Below, one piece after another: positions 1-11,033 of a DNA stretch of 64,000 nucleotides. The position numbers and the translations under genes are program-made. How positions within the stretch are numbered: position 1 is the stretch's first letter; the number at the start of each line of letters is the position of its first letter. The notes under the pieces were generated by a model. That model was not told where the DNA came from. It did not search any database and saw only the letters and a program-made list of their open reading frames with translations. The stretch lies in NCBI RefSeq assembly GCF_963583255.1, contig NC_084805.1:11524827-11588826 (forward strand), written 5' to 3'. This DNA comes from Pyrus communis. Its lineage: Eukaryota; Streptophyta; Magnoliopsida; Rosales; Rosaceae.

Positions 1-216
1 CTCCTTGACTGTTCGATTGTCTACTGCCATAGCTTGTTCTTCCTAAAAAATCTGAGCCGTGGTCTCCTCTTCCACTTGTACTTCATCTTCTTCAAGATCT
101 GGTGCAGGTTGAGGTGGTTGGGGCTCTTGTTAATTCCTCTTCCTTCTCAAAGTTCGCTATAAATCATCGTCAAATTCTAAGATATGCTCACGAACCGGTT
201 GAGAACTCCGAGTCAT
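1..216 (-). pseudogene. Gag N-terminal relic of the outer Athila-like element
   Basis: Read on the minus strand from an ATG at 216-214, the frame begins MTRSSQPVREHILEFDDDL and runs off the left window edge, with in-frame stops (one near 131). It has an RTLRRKRN block and an acidic, proline-rich stretch, as seen at the start of Athila-type Gag. It sits just downstream of the PBS at 322-339, where gag should start. Capsid and zinc-knuckle regions lie outside the window. Recognition rests on position and composition, so the family call is inferred. Confidence 0.5.
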
Positions 217-321
217 AAACTAGTACCTAAAAACAAGAAAACAAAACAAGGTCAACAACTAAAACCAAAAAGACACGAAAATAAACAAAAAGAAATAACA
301 AGGGATTAGCAAAGTTGCTAA

Positions 322-339
322 TCCCCAGCAACGGCGCTA
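322..339 (-). promoter_or_regulatory. Primer binding site of the outer element (tRNA-Asp type, decayed)
   Basis: The plus strand reads TCCCCAGCAACGGCGCTA, two changes from the tRNA-Asp 3' end TCCCCGGCAACGGCGCCA found intact at 12209-12226 and 41893-41910. It lies 5 nt from the LTR boundary at 345, the same spacing as in E1 and E4. This fixes the element orientation as minus and the LTR at 345 as its 5' LTR. tRNA-Asp priming is known for Athila/Calypso-type Ty3/gypsy elements. Confidence 0.85.
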
Positions 340-344
340 AAATT

Positions 345-1920
345 TGATGCGAAAATTAACTTAACACACAAATTAAACCCTTTTTTGACAATTGTAGTAT
401 ATATGTAAGTAGGGATCGTTCTTAAACCGGGGATTATGAAGGTTTGCTAAAACACTTTAAACTGACTCAAATAGATAAAACTAAGCTTTAAAACACTTAA
501 CTAAACTTAAAAGACTAAAAACAAGTTCACAAGACTCAAAATAAGCTAAAAACACTCAAAACTGCCTAAAAACACAAACTGGGCAGATTCTGACTCTAAA
601 CACAATTTTGGACGAATTTTAGTTTTAACTTGACTCAAAACACTTGAAAACACAATCTAAAACAGATCCTAACTAGTTAGACACTCTAAAATAAAAGGGG
701 ATTTGGTTTTGGATGAAAATAAAGTAAACAAAACAAGAACTAAAACTAGGCAGATTTGCACGAATTTGGTGGAAATAGATGGATGATGGGCTAGCTAGGA
801 GGTCTTTCTCCACACATGACATACTTGTATACAAAACAATCTCCAGTTGCTTTTTCAATAAACCATGAACCTCAACACCCCAAGTTAATTAGGTACGCTT
901 AAATTAACCCTTAGATTTTCCTTAAGTCATTGAATTGAATGGAATTAGCGCATCGCAATCAAATTATTCCTCAAAAGTTCCCTACATGAAAGCGCATAAT
1001 AGAGAAACAATCAAAGATCATTAAATTCTATGAAAGTCATAAGTGTTGACAACGTGTTCGTAACTATGAAAGCGGATGATACTTATGCCAAGAATTTACT
1101 TAACATGATTGTGACTAACAACCTTTACTACTTATGAATATAAGTTCACAACGATTGGGTGAAACTCCCTTATATCCTAGCATCAGATTTATGCATGCAA
1201 ATTAAGTGTGCACTCTCAATCCACATACACAAACAAGTTTTAATTCAAACAGATAAGTAAATTGAATTCACAATTCATGAAATCACAACTGGAAGTAATC
1301 AAATCATATTGCAAATATAGCCATGGTTTCGAAATTTCCCCCTAGCTAAGAGGGGATTAGTTCCTCATACTCACAAAACAAAGATTATTAAATTTAAACA
1401 TTGAAAGCACAAGAAAGATTACACCTAAAACGTTCCAGCAACTCCAATTCGAATGGCAGGCACGTTTAAAGGCTTTCCTCCTTCTTCCTTGCTGCGGCAC
1501 AAGGTGTGGTTGGTGGTTTTGGGTGCGATGAATGGTGTATTCTTGCTTAGGATGATGAATGATGGCTGATGAGGTTGAAAAATTACGACAGGTTGTATAT
1601 GGAAGTGAATGGATTGAATGAATGATGTAGAATGGTGTCTAGGATTGCGGCAAAGGTCTTTCTGAATGGCATGAGGGTTCCCCCCGAACTTGTTGCTGAA
1701 AATATGTATATATAGGTTCGGCCAACCCTAGGGTTAATCAAATTAGGATTACAACTTAGCAGATTTTAAGAATTAGGGCCCTAAGGTTCAGCATAATTAA
1801 TTAAATCCACTACGGAGAGGGTTTGGCCCAATTAATTTCAGAAAAGGATTTGTACAACCCAAATCCACAAGGAATAAGGCCTAATAAATCAGAATCCACA
1901 CGGGAAAAGGGATAGAGGGG
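345..1920 (-). mobile_element. Outer Athila-like LTR, segment 1 of 3
   Basis: Starts TGATGCG next to the PBS and is colinear with the E4 LTR (for example the block around 780-1000 matches 32490-32700). It is broken at 1920 by Copia1, whose TSD AGGGG is 1916-1920 and 31678-31682. It continues at 31683-32043 and 43939-44121, ending CTCCTATCA. Rejoined length is about 2.1 kb, like the 2.0-2.2 kb LTRs of E1 and E4. It is clearly diverged from them, so it is the oldest layer of the nest. No coding region seen. Confidence 0.85.
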
Positions 1921-3783
1921 TGTTGGAACTATGCCCACAAAGCCACTCATTTGATGTAATAGCTTTTTGGAATACTTATTGTGTTAAACTTTTATATGTT
2001 TAATAGAGGGCAAAGCTTATTGTTAATCACTATTTATAGTATCTTGTGTTTAAGCAATAAGGGAATCCAAGGAATGTATTTGATCTAAGAGACAAGTGAT
2101 TTAAGTTAGTTAAATTAACGAGACCTTTCTCTTATGTTCATTCCTAAAATGTTCCTAGCCATAGGATTGCCAATTGGGCATTGACAATCCGCTAAGGTTA
2201 GTATGTGTTATGTCGACTCAAGCGTGAGTATGAACTAGTCTCAAGTCATTTGGTGTTGGACACTAAGGCAAACACATAGGTGCTCGAAAGAGTAATCGAG
2301 TACACTGAACAACGATCAAACGAGAGTTCGAACATACATGTCATGTGAGAACTCGATAGTTGCAATATGCAAAGTAGTCCTTTGACCTGAGGCATCATTG
2401 ATGTCTAATGGTTAGGTCCTTGATCTTTGATTATGTCAACGGCATTTCATTGGAGTGTCCACGGCATTGTTGGGGTCAAGCTATCTAGTCATGTAGGCAT
2501 ATGAATGCACAACAAGGGATCTCTAACCTTCCATGGTGGAAGGAGAATACTCTAAGATATGATTCGAGAGTCTTTGGCCAAAGCATATGAATATGACTAA
2601 GGAAGCTTGTTCCAAATCTTATTCAATTGAATCATATAGAGAAGTATCACATTGGATAGTAGACATGAAACAAAATATCACTTAAACAATGTGATTAAGA
2701 GTATTGTATTAGAGAAAGACCGTATTGCATTGTAGTTGTAACTGGATAGGTTCTCCAACCACTTCTACTTAGCTTGGGTAACCATGACATGCTGCTAGGC
2801 GTCACCCATGGTTTGTGGAAGCCCTAAAGATTAGCAAACACTAATTTTAAGGGAGAATTGAAATGTGGTTTCAATTCACAATCGATCGTTAAGAGTAACA
2901 TAGCCCACTACCTCGCTAATTGGAACCTAATGGATCGTACACCGAGTAAGGATATAAGTGAAGAAATTATATGAAATGGATAAGCAATTAAATGGTTTAA
3001 TTGAAGAATGGTCAAGATTAATTAAATAGTTAATTAATTATATGAAACGTTCGTATTGGGCGTTTAAGTTAGTTTTGGGCTTCGGGGCACAAAAACGTTT
3101 TGATCCACAAGGCCCATTATGTTTAAGTTGTATGACAACTAAAACAAAATGGGCAATTAAGCCCAATAACAACATATGGCCGGCCATAAGGGTGAGGGGT
3201 AGCAAACTTGTATTAATTACAAGTTTGCCACTCACATGAAATGAAGTATAAAATCAACATTATAGCTTTGTTTCACATTAGGGTTTTCTAATTGAATTTG
3301 GGTGAAACATATTCTCTCATTTTCTACATAGAGGCCGGCCACTTAGGGGAGGAACATCTAGCAATCTATTCTTCCCTAAGTCATCCATTTCATCTTCACA
3401 CTACATCTTTGGTGTGGAGACTTAGAGACACCAAACCTTTGGTGTTTTGGAGAACAAATCCTCAAATCCTCAAAGAAGAAAAGGAGCACTAAAAGGGAGG
3501 AAATCACAAGGAAGATCCAAGGAGCAAGGAGGTGACTTGAAGGCCCTCCACTTGGGTGAATCCCTTGTGCAATCAAGGATGAGCTTCAAGGGTAAAGAAT
3601 CTCTAAATTCTTATTCTCTTTAATATTGTTAAAGAGTCTTATGGTTCACCATATACTAGGCTTTGAAAGTCATGGGTTTTATGAATTGTTTTTGGATGCA
3701 TGCCTACTTTAATTTGTTAATAGTTTGCCTATGTATTCAAATGTTCTTTACATGTTCTTAGCTAGGACATAAATTTTCCTTCA
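1921..3783 (+). repeat. Copia1 5' LTR
   Basis: 1863 bp, bounded by TGTTGG and CA, and matching 29816-31677 almost base for base. The TSD lies on its left and the PBS two bases to its right. It is long for a Copia LTR and carries no long ORF; the ~65-codon frames near 3042 and 3292 recur in the 3' LTR simply because the LTRs match. Confidence 0.95.
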
Positions 3784-3785
3784 AG

Positions 3786-3797
3786 TGGTATCAGAGC
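3786..3797 (+). promoter_or_regulatory. Copia1 primer binding site (initiator tRNA-Met)
   Basis: TGGTATCAGAGC, the classic plant Copia PBS complementary to the 3' end of initiator tRNA-Met, two bases after the LTR end. It sets Copia1 on the plus strand. Confidence 0.97.
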
Positions 3798-4356
3798 CTA
3801 GGTCTAGTTTATGGTGGATCCTTTTGGGTTTTGTGATTTTTGATAATATGTGATTTAAATGTTGTAAATGTTACAAGCTTTGTTCTTGCTTTGAATATAA
3901 ATTTTGTTTGAAAATTTAGCATCTCAAACGTTGTAGATGTAGTTCATATAAGCATGAATATTGGAACTAAAATTTGGTGCCAAGTATTTTGGGATTTTCG
4001 GTCAAATCCAAAGGGTGATTTTTTGGGTTCATGTTAGGCTTGTTAAAATGGTTTTAAAGTGCTTTTTGGAACCCCTAAGTACCCTAGGATATTAACCCTC
4101 TTTTGAGTTGTGAAAATTTGAGTTTTTGGTGAAAGAAAACATCCATGGAGCTATTATGAGTTTTCATGTATGTTCTTCATATTTCTTGAAGTTCTTACCA
4201 AGAACAAAAAGTTTTAAAGTTTTGATTCAAAAGTTTTATGTTTTTCATAAAGTTTTGTTTTTCAAATGGTGGGTGATAGTTATTGGTGAGATGTGACTAA
4301 AAGAATTTTAAAGTTTTATAAAAACATTTTCTTACAAACCATCAAAGTCACCTTTG
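3798..4356 (+). other. Copia1 untranslated leader, first part
   Basis: AT-rich sequence after the PBS with no ORF of note. With 4357-5039 and 15348-16166 it makes a leader of about 2 kb before any recognisable Gag, unusually long for Copia. A related copy is readable in reverse in Copia2 (48712-51038), so the long leader is a family trait and not local damage. Confidence 0.7.
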
Positions 4357-5039
4357 TCTCACCTACCAAAAACCACTTACAAAACTTTAGATTTTTTTCA
4401 ATTTTTCAACACTATGGCCGGCCACCTTTGGTAAAAGGTGTTGGAGGGACGTTTGTGCAATTATATAAAGTTTTGATACTTTTGTGTATTTGCATTTTGA
4501 CCCCAAAAGTTTTTGTTTTAACAAAGTGACCCAAATTGTTGTGGTCATTGTTTTTGGCCCAAAACAATGAGAACAAAAATTGTTTTGTCTCTTTAATGAG
4601 AATTTGATTTTCATTATATTTAGTTCCATTTAAATCAATTCTATGGATCCAAAAACCAATTGTTTAAAGTTGCTTTCTTAGTTAATTTAGTTAATTAAGA
4701 AAAGGGTGATTATGAACCAAAGGCCTCGATAATTGAGCTATGTGATTGGCCGATTTACATTATGAATGCTTGGGTTTTAAGTAATGTAGATTTGAATGTA
4801 ATTTGATTAATTCAAGTTGTTGTATTGGGCATAAGTCCTTCAATTTGTTGTAAAGGGCATAAGCCCATTATTTGTGTTGTAAAAGGGCATAAGCCCTTCT
4901 TATTATTTCATGTATTCCTCTTTGTTTATATGTATGCAAATTGGAATAGTTGGGTCCAACGCCCAATAGGAAATAACGGTTTAATTGGATTAAACACGTA
5001 ACTAAAATCAACAACTATCTACCTTAAACCCAAGGTCCA
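4357..5039 (+). repeat. 683-bp block X, first copy (left flank of E1)
   Basis: Runs from TCTCACCTACC to AAGGTCCA and appears again, by eye without differences, at 14665-15347 with the same length. In the second copy it is followed by the native Copia1 continuation (ACACAAGGG...), whereas here E1 starts directly after it. The block contains three spaced GGGCATAAG motifs near 4826-4890. Normal LTR insertion duplicates about 5 bp, so this large flank duplication needs another explanation. Confidence 0.9.
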
Positions 5040-7219
5040 TGATGCGTGATTTATACGCGCACAAATTAAACCCTCTTTTTGACAATTGTAGTATAAGTAT
5101 AAGTAGGGATCGTTCTGGACCGGGGATTAGGAGGGATTGTTAATCACTTGGATTTGACTCAAAAACATAAAAACACAATATAAAACACTAAACTAGACTC
5201 AAAGAATGTAAAACCAAACTTTAAAACACTAAAACAAACCAAAAGACTCAAACATCACCCAAAACACTCAAAACTGCCTTAAAAACACTTTCTGGGCAGT
5301 TTTGAGCACTTTGGTGAATTTGGACGAAATTGGGAAATAAATTGAATCAAAACTCTTAAAAACACAAACTAAGATACTTTCTAACTAAATTGGACAATAA
5401 AGTAAAGGGGGATTTAGATTTATACGAAAATTGAAATAACAAAACAAGTAATAAAAAAAACAGATTGTAAAACAAATTTGATGGAATGGAATGAATGGAT
5501 GATAGAATGGCTAAGGGGTTCTTCTCCACACATGTTACACTTACATAATAAAAAGATTTCCAATTGCATTTCAATAAATTATTAAACTCATCACCCCGGG
5601 TTAATTAGGTCCGCTTAAATTAACCGTCAAGTTTTCCTTAAGTTAATGAATTGGATGGGTTAGCGCAACGCAATTCACAACATTCTCCAAAAGTCCTTTA
5701 CGTGAACAGCACAATAAAGATACAATCAAAGATCATTAAGCATTATGAAAACTATAAGTGTTGACGAGGCATTCGTTACTATGATGAGCATGAAACTCGT
5801 GCCAAGAATTCATTTAACGCGATTGTTTATAAGCAACCTCCACTACTTGTGAATATAAGTTCATAACGATTAGGTGAAACTCACTTATATTCTAGCGTCA
5901 TATTCATGCATGAAAATTAAGCGCGCATTCTTAATAAACATACATAAATAAGTTATCAATCAAACGGTTAAACAAATTGAATCAACAACTTATGAAACGT
6001 AATTAGAAGTAATCAAATCAAAATGCAAGCATAAACATTTATTTCGAATCCCCCCCTAGCCAAAGGGGGGTTTAGTTCCTCATGGTACAAAACAAAGAGA
6101 ATCAAAGAAACACCTAAACATTCCAACAACTCAAACTTGAATTGTATGAACGTTTAGGCCCTCTTCTCTTCCATGCCTCATTCGTACAAAACAAAGAGTA
6201 TTGAAATTAAACATTGAAATCAAAGAAACACCTAAACATTCCAACAACTCAAACTTGAATTGTATGAACGTTTAGGCCCTCTTCTCTTCCTCTTCGTTGT
6301 AGTATAAGGTCTAGGGATAGTTGGTTGGGGGGATGGAAGTGTGGAATGGAGTGGGGAGTGATGGAAATGGAAGATGGTTTTTTGGATTCTAAGGGAGACT
6401 CACGGCTAAGAGAGAAAGGGATGTGTTTGTGGTGTGTTGTGTATGAAAATGAGATCTCCCTGAATGAATGAATGCAAGGGTATTTATAGGAGTAGTGGAG
6501 GGAACATATGGCTATGTCATTTGTAGGTGAAGTAAGTGTGTGAGGTTGGTGAAGTAAGTGGAGGTTGTAGGTGAAGTAGGTGGATGTTGTAGGTGAAGTA
6601 GGTGGATGTTGTAGGTGAAGTGGATGTTGTAGGTGAAGTAGGTGGATGTTGTAGGTGAAGTAGGTGGATGTTGTAGGTGAAGTGGATGTTGTAGGTGAAG
6701 TAGGTGGATGTTGTAGGTGAAGTAGGTGGATGATATGTTAAGTGATAAGTGATAAGTGATATGATATGTGGTTATGATATGATAAGTGGTTAAGTGGTGA
6801 TGATAAGTGATAAGTGATTAAGTGATATGATATGTGGTGATGATAAGTGATAAGTGCATGTGGGTTAACTAATGAAGGAAATGCATGTGCAATGACAATG
6901 TGTTAGAATGGATGTGTGTTATGCATGGCATGATTGGGATTAGGAAAGGTTTAAATGTCCTAAAACTAAAGAGAACAAGGTTCCAACACTTTGGCTCCAA
7001 TTAGGTCTTCAATTTCGTCCAACACTTTGGCTTCAAGCATAAGCTATCCGTCCTTAGCCCAAAAGTGCTCCAAAAGTCTCCAAAATGCATCTTTTTGCTC
7101 CTTTAGCCCTTTGGACCTACAAACACACGAAAATAGCTTAAAGTACTAAAATAACTAAAGAAACATAACGTAAATGTACGAGAACAAGCCATTTAAGTCG
7201 CATAAATATTCTCCTATCA
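5040..7219 (-). repeat. E1 3' LTR (complete)
   Basis: 2180 bp, TGATGCG to CCTATCA on the plus strand. About 5040-6160 matches 12232-13350 with no differences noticed, pointing to a recent insertion. A ~120-bp segment around 6110-6295 is duplicated in tandem, and a minisatellite lies at 6521-6735. Confidence 0.92.
6521..6735. repeat. LTR minisatellite of 22- and 18-bp units
   Basis: Tandem units of the form GTAGGTGAAGTAGGTGGATG plus TT, with shorter 18-bp variants lacking TAGG. It is followed by a run of GATAAGTGAT/GATATGTGG variants to about 6850. The same array with other copy numbers occurs at 33404-33555 and 43270-43402, so it is a fast-changing part of this LTR family. Confidence 0.9.
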
Positions 7220-9160
7220 AATACCCCCTCACTTAGCTTTTGCTAGTCCTCGAGCAAAACAGAAAAACAAAACAAAAAGAACAAAACACAACCTACACCT
7301 TCCAACAATCGTATCAGGGACTTCCAATGCACATGACAAGTTAAAAATCATTATTCTCACAGATTTGAGCCATCTTTACACTTAAGTACATTCTTAATCA
7401 TAGTCACCACATACTAATTCACAATTAAGCATTTAAAACTATATTTTGAATGTAGTAACATGCCTTAGAGAATTTGCTCAATTCCTTACAAGATATGCTC
7501 TCGTTTTTCACACAGATTTTCTGACTACACACCCTAAACTAGTTATATGTGAGAAGATTGATGTAATCATAAAAACGAACACTCACATATATGTATTTCA
7601 AAGGAAGCAATTTCTGGAGTTAATAAGCATGTTTAGATATGATCTCATGAATGGAATGCTACTACTTAGACGCGAGAACCAGTGATACCATATGCTCATA
7701 CCAAGTTCAAACTCCACAAATTGAAATACACAACACTGAAGATAGAAGTCAAGGGTTGTAACGGGGCTTGGGGTATGTGGATAACAAAGAAGGGATATGG
7801 AAAACAAAGGTTTTTAAAGAAATAGTGAGCAAAGCATTTGAATCAACTTAGAATTCACTTTTGAATGAAAACTCAACTTTTGAACAAAAAGGGAGAATTT
7901 AGACAATTTACGCCCAGAATTGGTGTTTTGGAACCTTTCTTCAATCACTTATTCTTTCATTTTTTTTTTTTTTTTTTTTTTTTCAAGCTCTTTTTTTTTT
8001 TTTTCTTTCTTTCTTTCTTTTCTCTTTTTTTTTTCTTTTCTTTTGAATCTCAAAACATCAACACTTAAACATTCTCTCCCCCACACTTATTTTCTTTCAT
8101 AATGTAACTCAAAAGGAATTCAATTAAGTCATGCTCACTATCTTTTAAGAACAAGGGTGGGGATTGTCCTAAACTAGGCTAGGTGAGGAAAATGTGGGTA
8201 AACAAAGAATAAAGGCTAAACAAGGCTCAACGGGGTTAAAACTTACAACATATATGAAGTATGGGAAGTAAGGCTATTTGGCTATGGTGGTGGTCACTAC
8301 ACAACTTCTTCTTGAATATGTGTTATGCAAATCAATAACATGCTTTGAATGAAATGGGCATGAGTTCTAGCATTTAGTTCTATCATGATACAATTGCATT
8401 CTAAGTAGCAACCAAGCAAGGAATAATGAGATCATGCAACAACTTTAGAAAATAAAGAATCACAGAAAATAACTCTCCAAAGAAAGTAATGGCTCGAGTC
8501 TCACAGGGATGTAGCGTTTGTTTGAGTTTCTTCCTTCAAGCATGTTACAAAAACGAATTTTTTTTTCTTTTATGATTGCATGTGAAGTCATACATTATAA
8601 CCATAACCAAGCATATACCAAGAGTAAATCAAACTTTTCTCTATGTTTATAACTCTTTCTAACCGTCATGCAATTATAAACCAAATCCTTATCGTTGTGT
8701 TGGAAGGTACCCTAAGACACAAACACACACACAAAAACAACTTTAAAACAACTCTTTTTGGGTTTTTCAAAACAATTTTTCAAATTTTTATGGGATTTTC
8801 GAATTATAAAACAAAACACACTAAAACACTCTAAAACAACTTAAAAACACCTTAAAATAGCAAGGAACAACATTAGAAGTTATGGTGGATAAAACCCTAC
8901 GAATTTGCATCAAAACACTTTAGTTACCCCCCCACACTTAAATCAAACATTGTCCTCAATGTTTTAAGCATAGATTCACACAAAACATAAGTAAACACAC
9001 AAAAAGCAACTAAACATATTAAACATGGCATAATGTAATTAACAAAGAGAAGAGTTTAGGGACGCAAATCTGGTTATGGAGTGTAAATTCCCTCTTCTCC
9101 TTGGTGATTGCATTGAGGCTTTGATCTTTGTGATTCCACAGGCTTACTCTTGAACTGGTT
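7220..9160 (-). other. E1 polypurine tract and noncoding 3' tail
   Basis: Directly inside the 3' LTR the minus strand reads GTGAGGGGGTATT then TGATAGG, a polypurine tract priming plus-strand synthesis. The rest to about 9160 has no convincing ORF; it holds T-rich tracts (about 7960-8045) and is nearly identical to 36578-38459 in E4 and related to 34084-35990. I see no host gene here. Confidence 0.75.
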
Positions 9161-10280
9161 TCTGCCCATCGTTGATTTTCCTTTGTGCTACTTCTTGAAC
9201 TGGGCAGCAGGATGGTTCTTTTGGTTTCCCCCGAAGGTCTGAGCTTCCTCCTGTTATCTGTTTCTTTGTTCAATCTTTGCAGGAGTGGTCCATTCTCTGG
9301 AAGTGTAACAACCGTTGAAGATGACTACTCGAGAGCAACGCTAGGTAAGCAATCAGGAATAGATTCCAGGCAGTTGGCTCCAGATCGGTAGACTGACTCC
9401 AAGTGCCGGGTGATTGCTTCTTTTACTTTGCCATGCAAGTAAGAACAAGGACAAAGAAAAAGACAAGGAAAGAGCATGATATGAGATATTTTTGCTTTTG
9501 ACCTTGATGATATGAGATACCTTTGCTTTGAAGAAGCGGTGAATGAATTAGCACATGCTTCAATCCGCCGTTTCCTCCTGGGTCATATGTACTCCAGGCA
9601 TCTGGTATCATCTTTGGGGAAGAAGAAAGAATTGAGTATTTCGAAAGGCTTTGCTGGGAGTGCGCCCTCAGAGGTGAGAGAGAGTTGGGCATTTTCTTCA
9701 GGTTTGCCCTGCCATAAAAGACGAAGGTCGACATATATAGAGATAATATCAAGTGGTGGTACCTTTTACCCTTGTCGACAAACGTTTTGATCCCGCAAAT
9801 CCGGCTTTTTGAAATAGTGGCGCCTCTTCGATCTTTGAATACGCCTCTTCGATTTCTGAGCAGGCGCCCCTTCGATTTCTGAACGACGCCCCTTCGCTTT
9901 CTGAACGACACGTGGTAGTGCAGATGCGGCTCCTTTTGACAAAGCTGCACACGTCTTCTGAAAAGCAGAGAAAGCGTCGCCGAACTTTGCGCTTTGTCGG
10001 CTAAAGATGTGTAGTTGCGATGATGGCCTCCACGTGTTTTCAGCTTTGTCAGAAATCTTTTGACAAAGTTGAACGCGTCTTCTGAAAAGCAGAGAACGCG
10101 TCGCCTAAATTACGCCGGAAATTCCGGCTTTTTGAATTGGTGGACGCGTCGCCTTGGCTTCTTATAGAGCTATCGATCACCACAATAAACACACTCTGAA
10201 GAATTCCCATTCTTGAAAATCGACTCCGGCCCTTTGAGAATTAACTCCATCCACCCCATCTCTTTGAACACTTTTGAAAA
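9161..10280 (+). promoter_or_regulatory. Conserved upstream region of the antisense cargo gene (E1 copy)
   Basis: Shared in order with 17421-18888 (E3) and 38460-39677 (E4), although E3 belongs to another LTR family. It contains about four tandem ~22-bp units built on CCTCTTCGATTTCTGA (9816-9905). Two ~58-bp direct repeats start TTTGACAAAG near 9937 and 10069, each followed by TCTGAAAAGCAGAGAA and GCGTCGCC. A TATA-like CTTATAGAG lies at 10161-10169, about 115 bp before the ATG. A promoter role is inferred from conservation and layout. Confidence 0.5.
9423..9950 (-). CDS. Conserved sense-strand ORF inside the cargo cassette (E1 copy)
   Basis: A 175-codon minus-strand frame, in element sense, overlapping the presumed promoter of the antisense gene. 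Its Ser-rich core (PLRAHSQQSLSKYSI, then an AWST/ETWST block) recurs in the E3 frame at 17866-18579 and the E4 frame at 38963-39433. I recognise no domain. Conservation of the DNA alone would also preserve the frame, so whether it is translated is open. Confidence 0.25.
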   Translation of the reverse strand: MQLCQKEPHLHYHVSFRKRRGVVQKSKGRLLRNRRGVFKDRRGATISKSRICGIKTFVDKGKRYHHLILSLYMSTFVFYGRANLKKMPNSLSPLRAHSQQSLSKYSILSSSPKMIPDAWSTYDPGGNGGLKHVLIHSPLLQSKGISYHQGQKQKYLISCSFLVFFFVLVLTCMAK

Positions 10281-10937
10281 ATGGCAAACCCATCGAACCT
10301 TAGCTTAGAATTGAGTCTCAGCAGTGATACGGCCGCGCCGCGTCAAGGTAACGTATGGCGCCCTTCTTTCTTATCTTCTAACGGTCCTCTCACAGGTGAA
10401 GACTCCGTGATGCAGGACGCCACAACAGCTACAATAGTAGCTAGGAACATCCTCACTCCAAAAGATAGTAGGCTGCTGTCAGGACGGTCCGATGAGTTGG
10501 CCGTTCAAGAGTCCCTCGCACTTAGTGTTCAGTGTGCGAGTTCTATGTCCAACATGGGCCAACGCCTGCTTGCTCGGTCCCGCCAAGTGGAATCGTTGAT
10601 GGCAGAGGTGGAAAGACTTAAGCAAGAGATCCAGCAGCTTAAGTACGAGAATAGAAGTTTGCATGTGCTTGCAAATAACTATTCGTCGGGGATGAAGAGG
10701 AAGCTTGATGAGCTGCAAGAATCTGAGGGTCGAATTCACAGTGACCGTCAAAGGCTTGCGTCTTATCTCCAGAGGCACCTTTTTCCTGGGTCATCCAGCG
10801 CTTGGCCAAGTATTGAGGCCTGGAATGCTCTAGCTCTGATGCCTCCCGCTCCGATGCCTCCCACTTCTATGCCTCCCGCTTCTATGCCTTCCGCTTCTGC
10901 GCCTCGTAGTGGGGCTTCACGCAAACAACCTTTGTGA
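10281..10937 (+). CDS. Antisense cargo gene: EAR-motif coiled-coil protein (E1 copy)
   Basis: 218 aa from the ATG at 10281; the frame is intact. The N-terminus (residues 7-13, LSLELSL) fits the LxLxL EAR motif that recruits TOPLESS-type co-repressors in plants. A Ser/Thr-rich segment follows, then about residues 85-165 form a strong coiled-coil candidate (VESLMAEVERLKQEIQQLKY and onward). The tail repeats MPPxS/MPSAS (about 186-205) and ends basic, ASRKQPL. No DNA-binding, Gag, Pol or transposase motif is visible. It lies antisense between the truncated Gag frame and the 3' tail, with its own conserved upstream region. Related copies are 18889-19521 and 39678-40319. A nuclear regulatory role is inferred from the EAR motif only. 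Confidence 0.7.
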   Translation: MANPSNLSLELSLSSDTAAPRQGNVWRPSFLSSNGPLTGEDSVMQDATTATIVARNILTPKDSRLLSGRSDELAVQESLALSVQCASSMSNMGQRLLARSRQVESLMAEVERLKQEIQQLKYENRSLHVLANNYSSGMKRKLDELQESEGRIHSDRQRLASYLQRHLFPGSSSAWPSIEAWNALALMPPAPMPPTSMPPASMPSASAPRSGASRKQPL

Positions 10938-10975
10938 AGCTCCACCTTTCTCCATGTTTAGTATCTTTCTTTCTC

Positions 10976-11032
10976 TCTTTTTTTTTTTTTTTTTTTTTAT
11001 TATTATTATTTTTTTTTATTAACATAAATAAA
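10976..11032. repeat. T-tract after the cargo gene (E1)
   Basis: About 55 bp of T with some A, directly after the short 3' region of the antisense gene. Similar tracts follow the stop codons in E3 (about 19541-19565) and E4 (40351-40388). It is T on the coding strand, so it is not the poly(A) tail of a retrocopied mRNA. Confidence 0.85.
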
Positions 11033-11033
11033 A

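Noticed and set aside
3042..3576. Overlapping ~65-codon frames on both strands, repeated near 30932-31470.
   Set aside because: They fall inside the Copia1 LTRs, overlap on opposite strands and have no recognisable composition or motif.
4387..4629. 80-codon minus frame repeated at 14695-14937.
   Set aside because: It lies in the duplicated block X; the duplication explains the identity.
5356..5574. Identical 72-codon minus-strand frames at 5356-5574 and 12548-12766 as a conserved gene.
   Set aside because: Both lie at the same place in two copies of one LTR; identity reflects LTR identity.
7865..8102. Phe/Ser-rich frames around a T-tract.
   Set aside because: Low-complexity translation of poly-T and CTTT runs.
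10976..11032. T-tract after the cargo gene as the poly(A) tail of a retrocopied mRNA.
   Set aside because: It is T, not A, on the coding strand, so it cannot be that gene's own tail.
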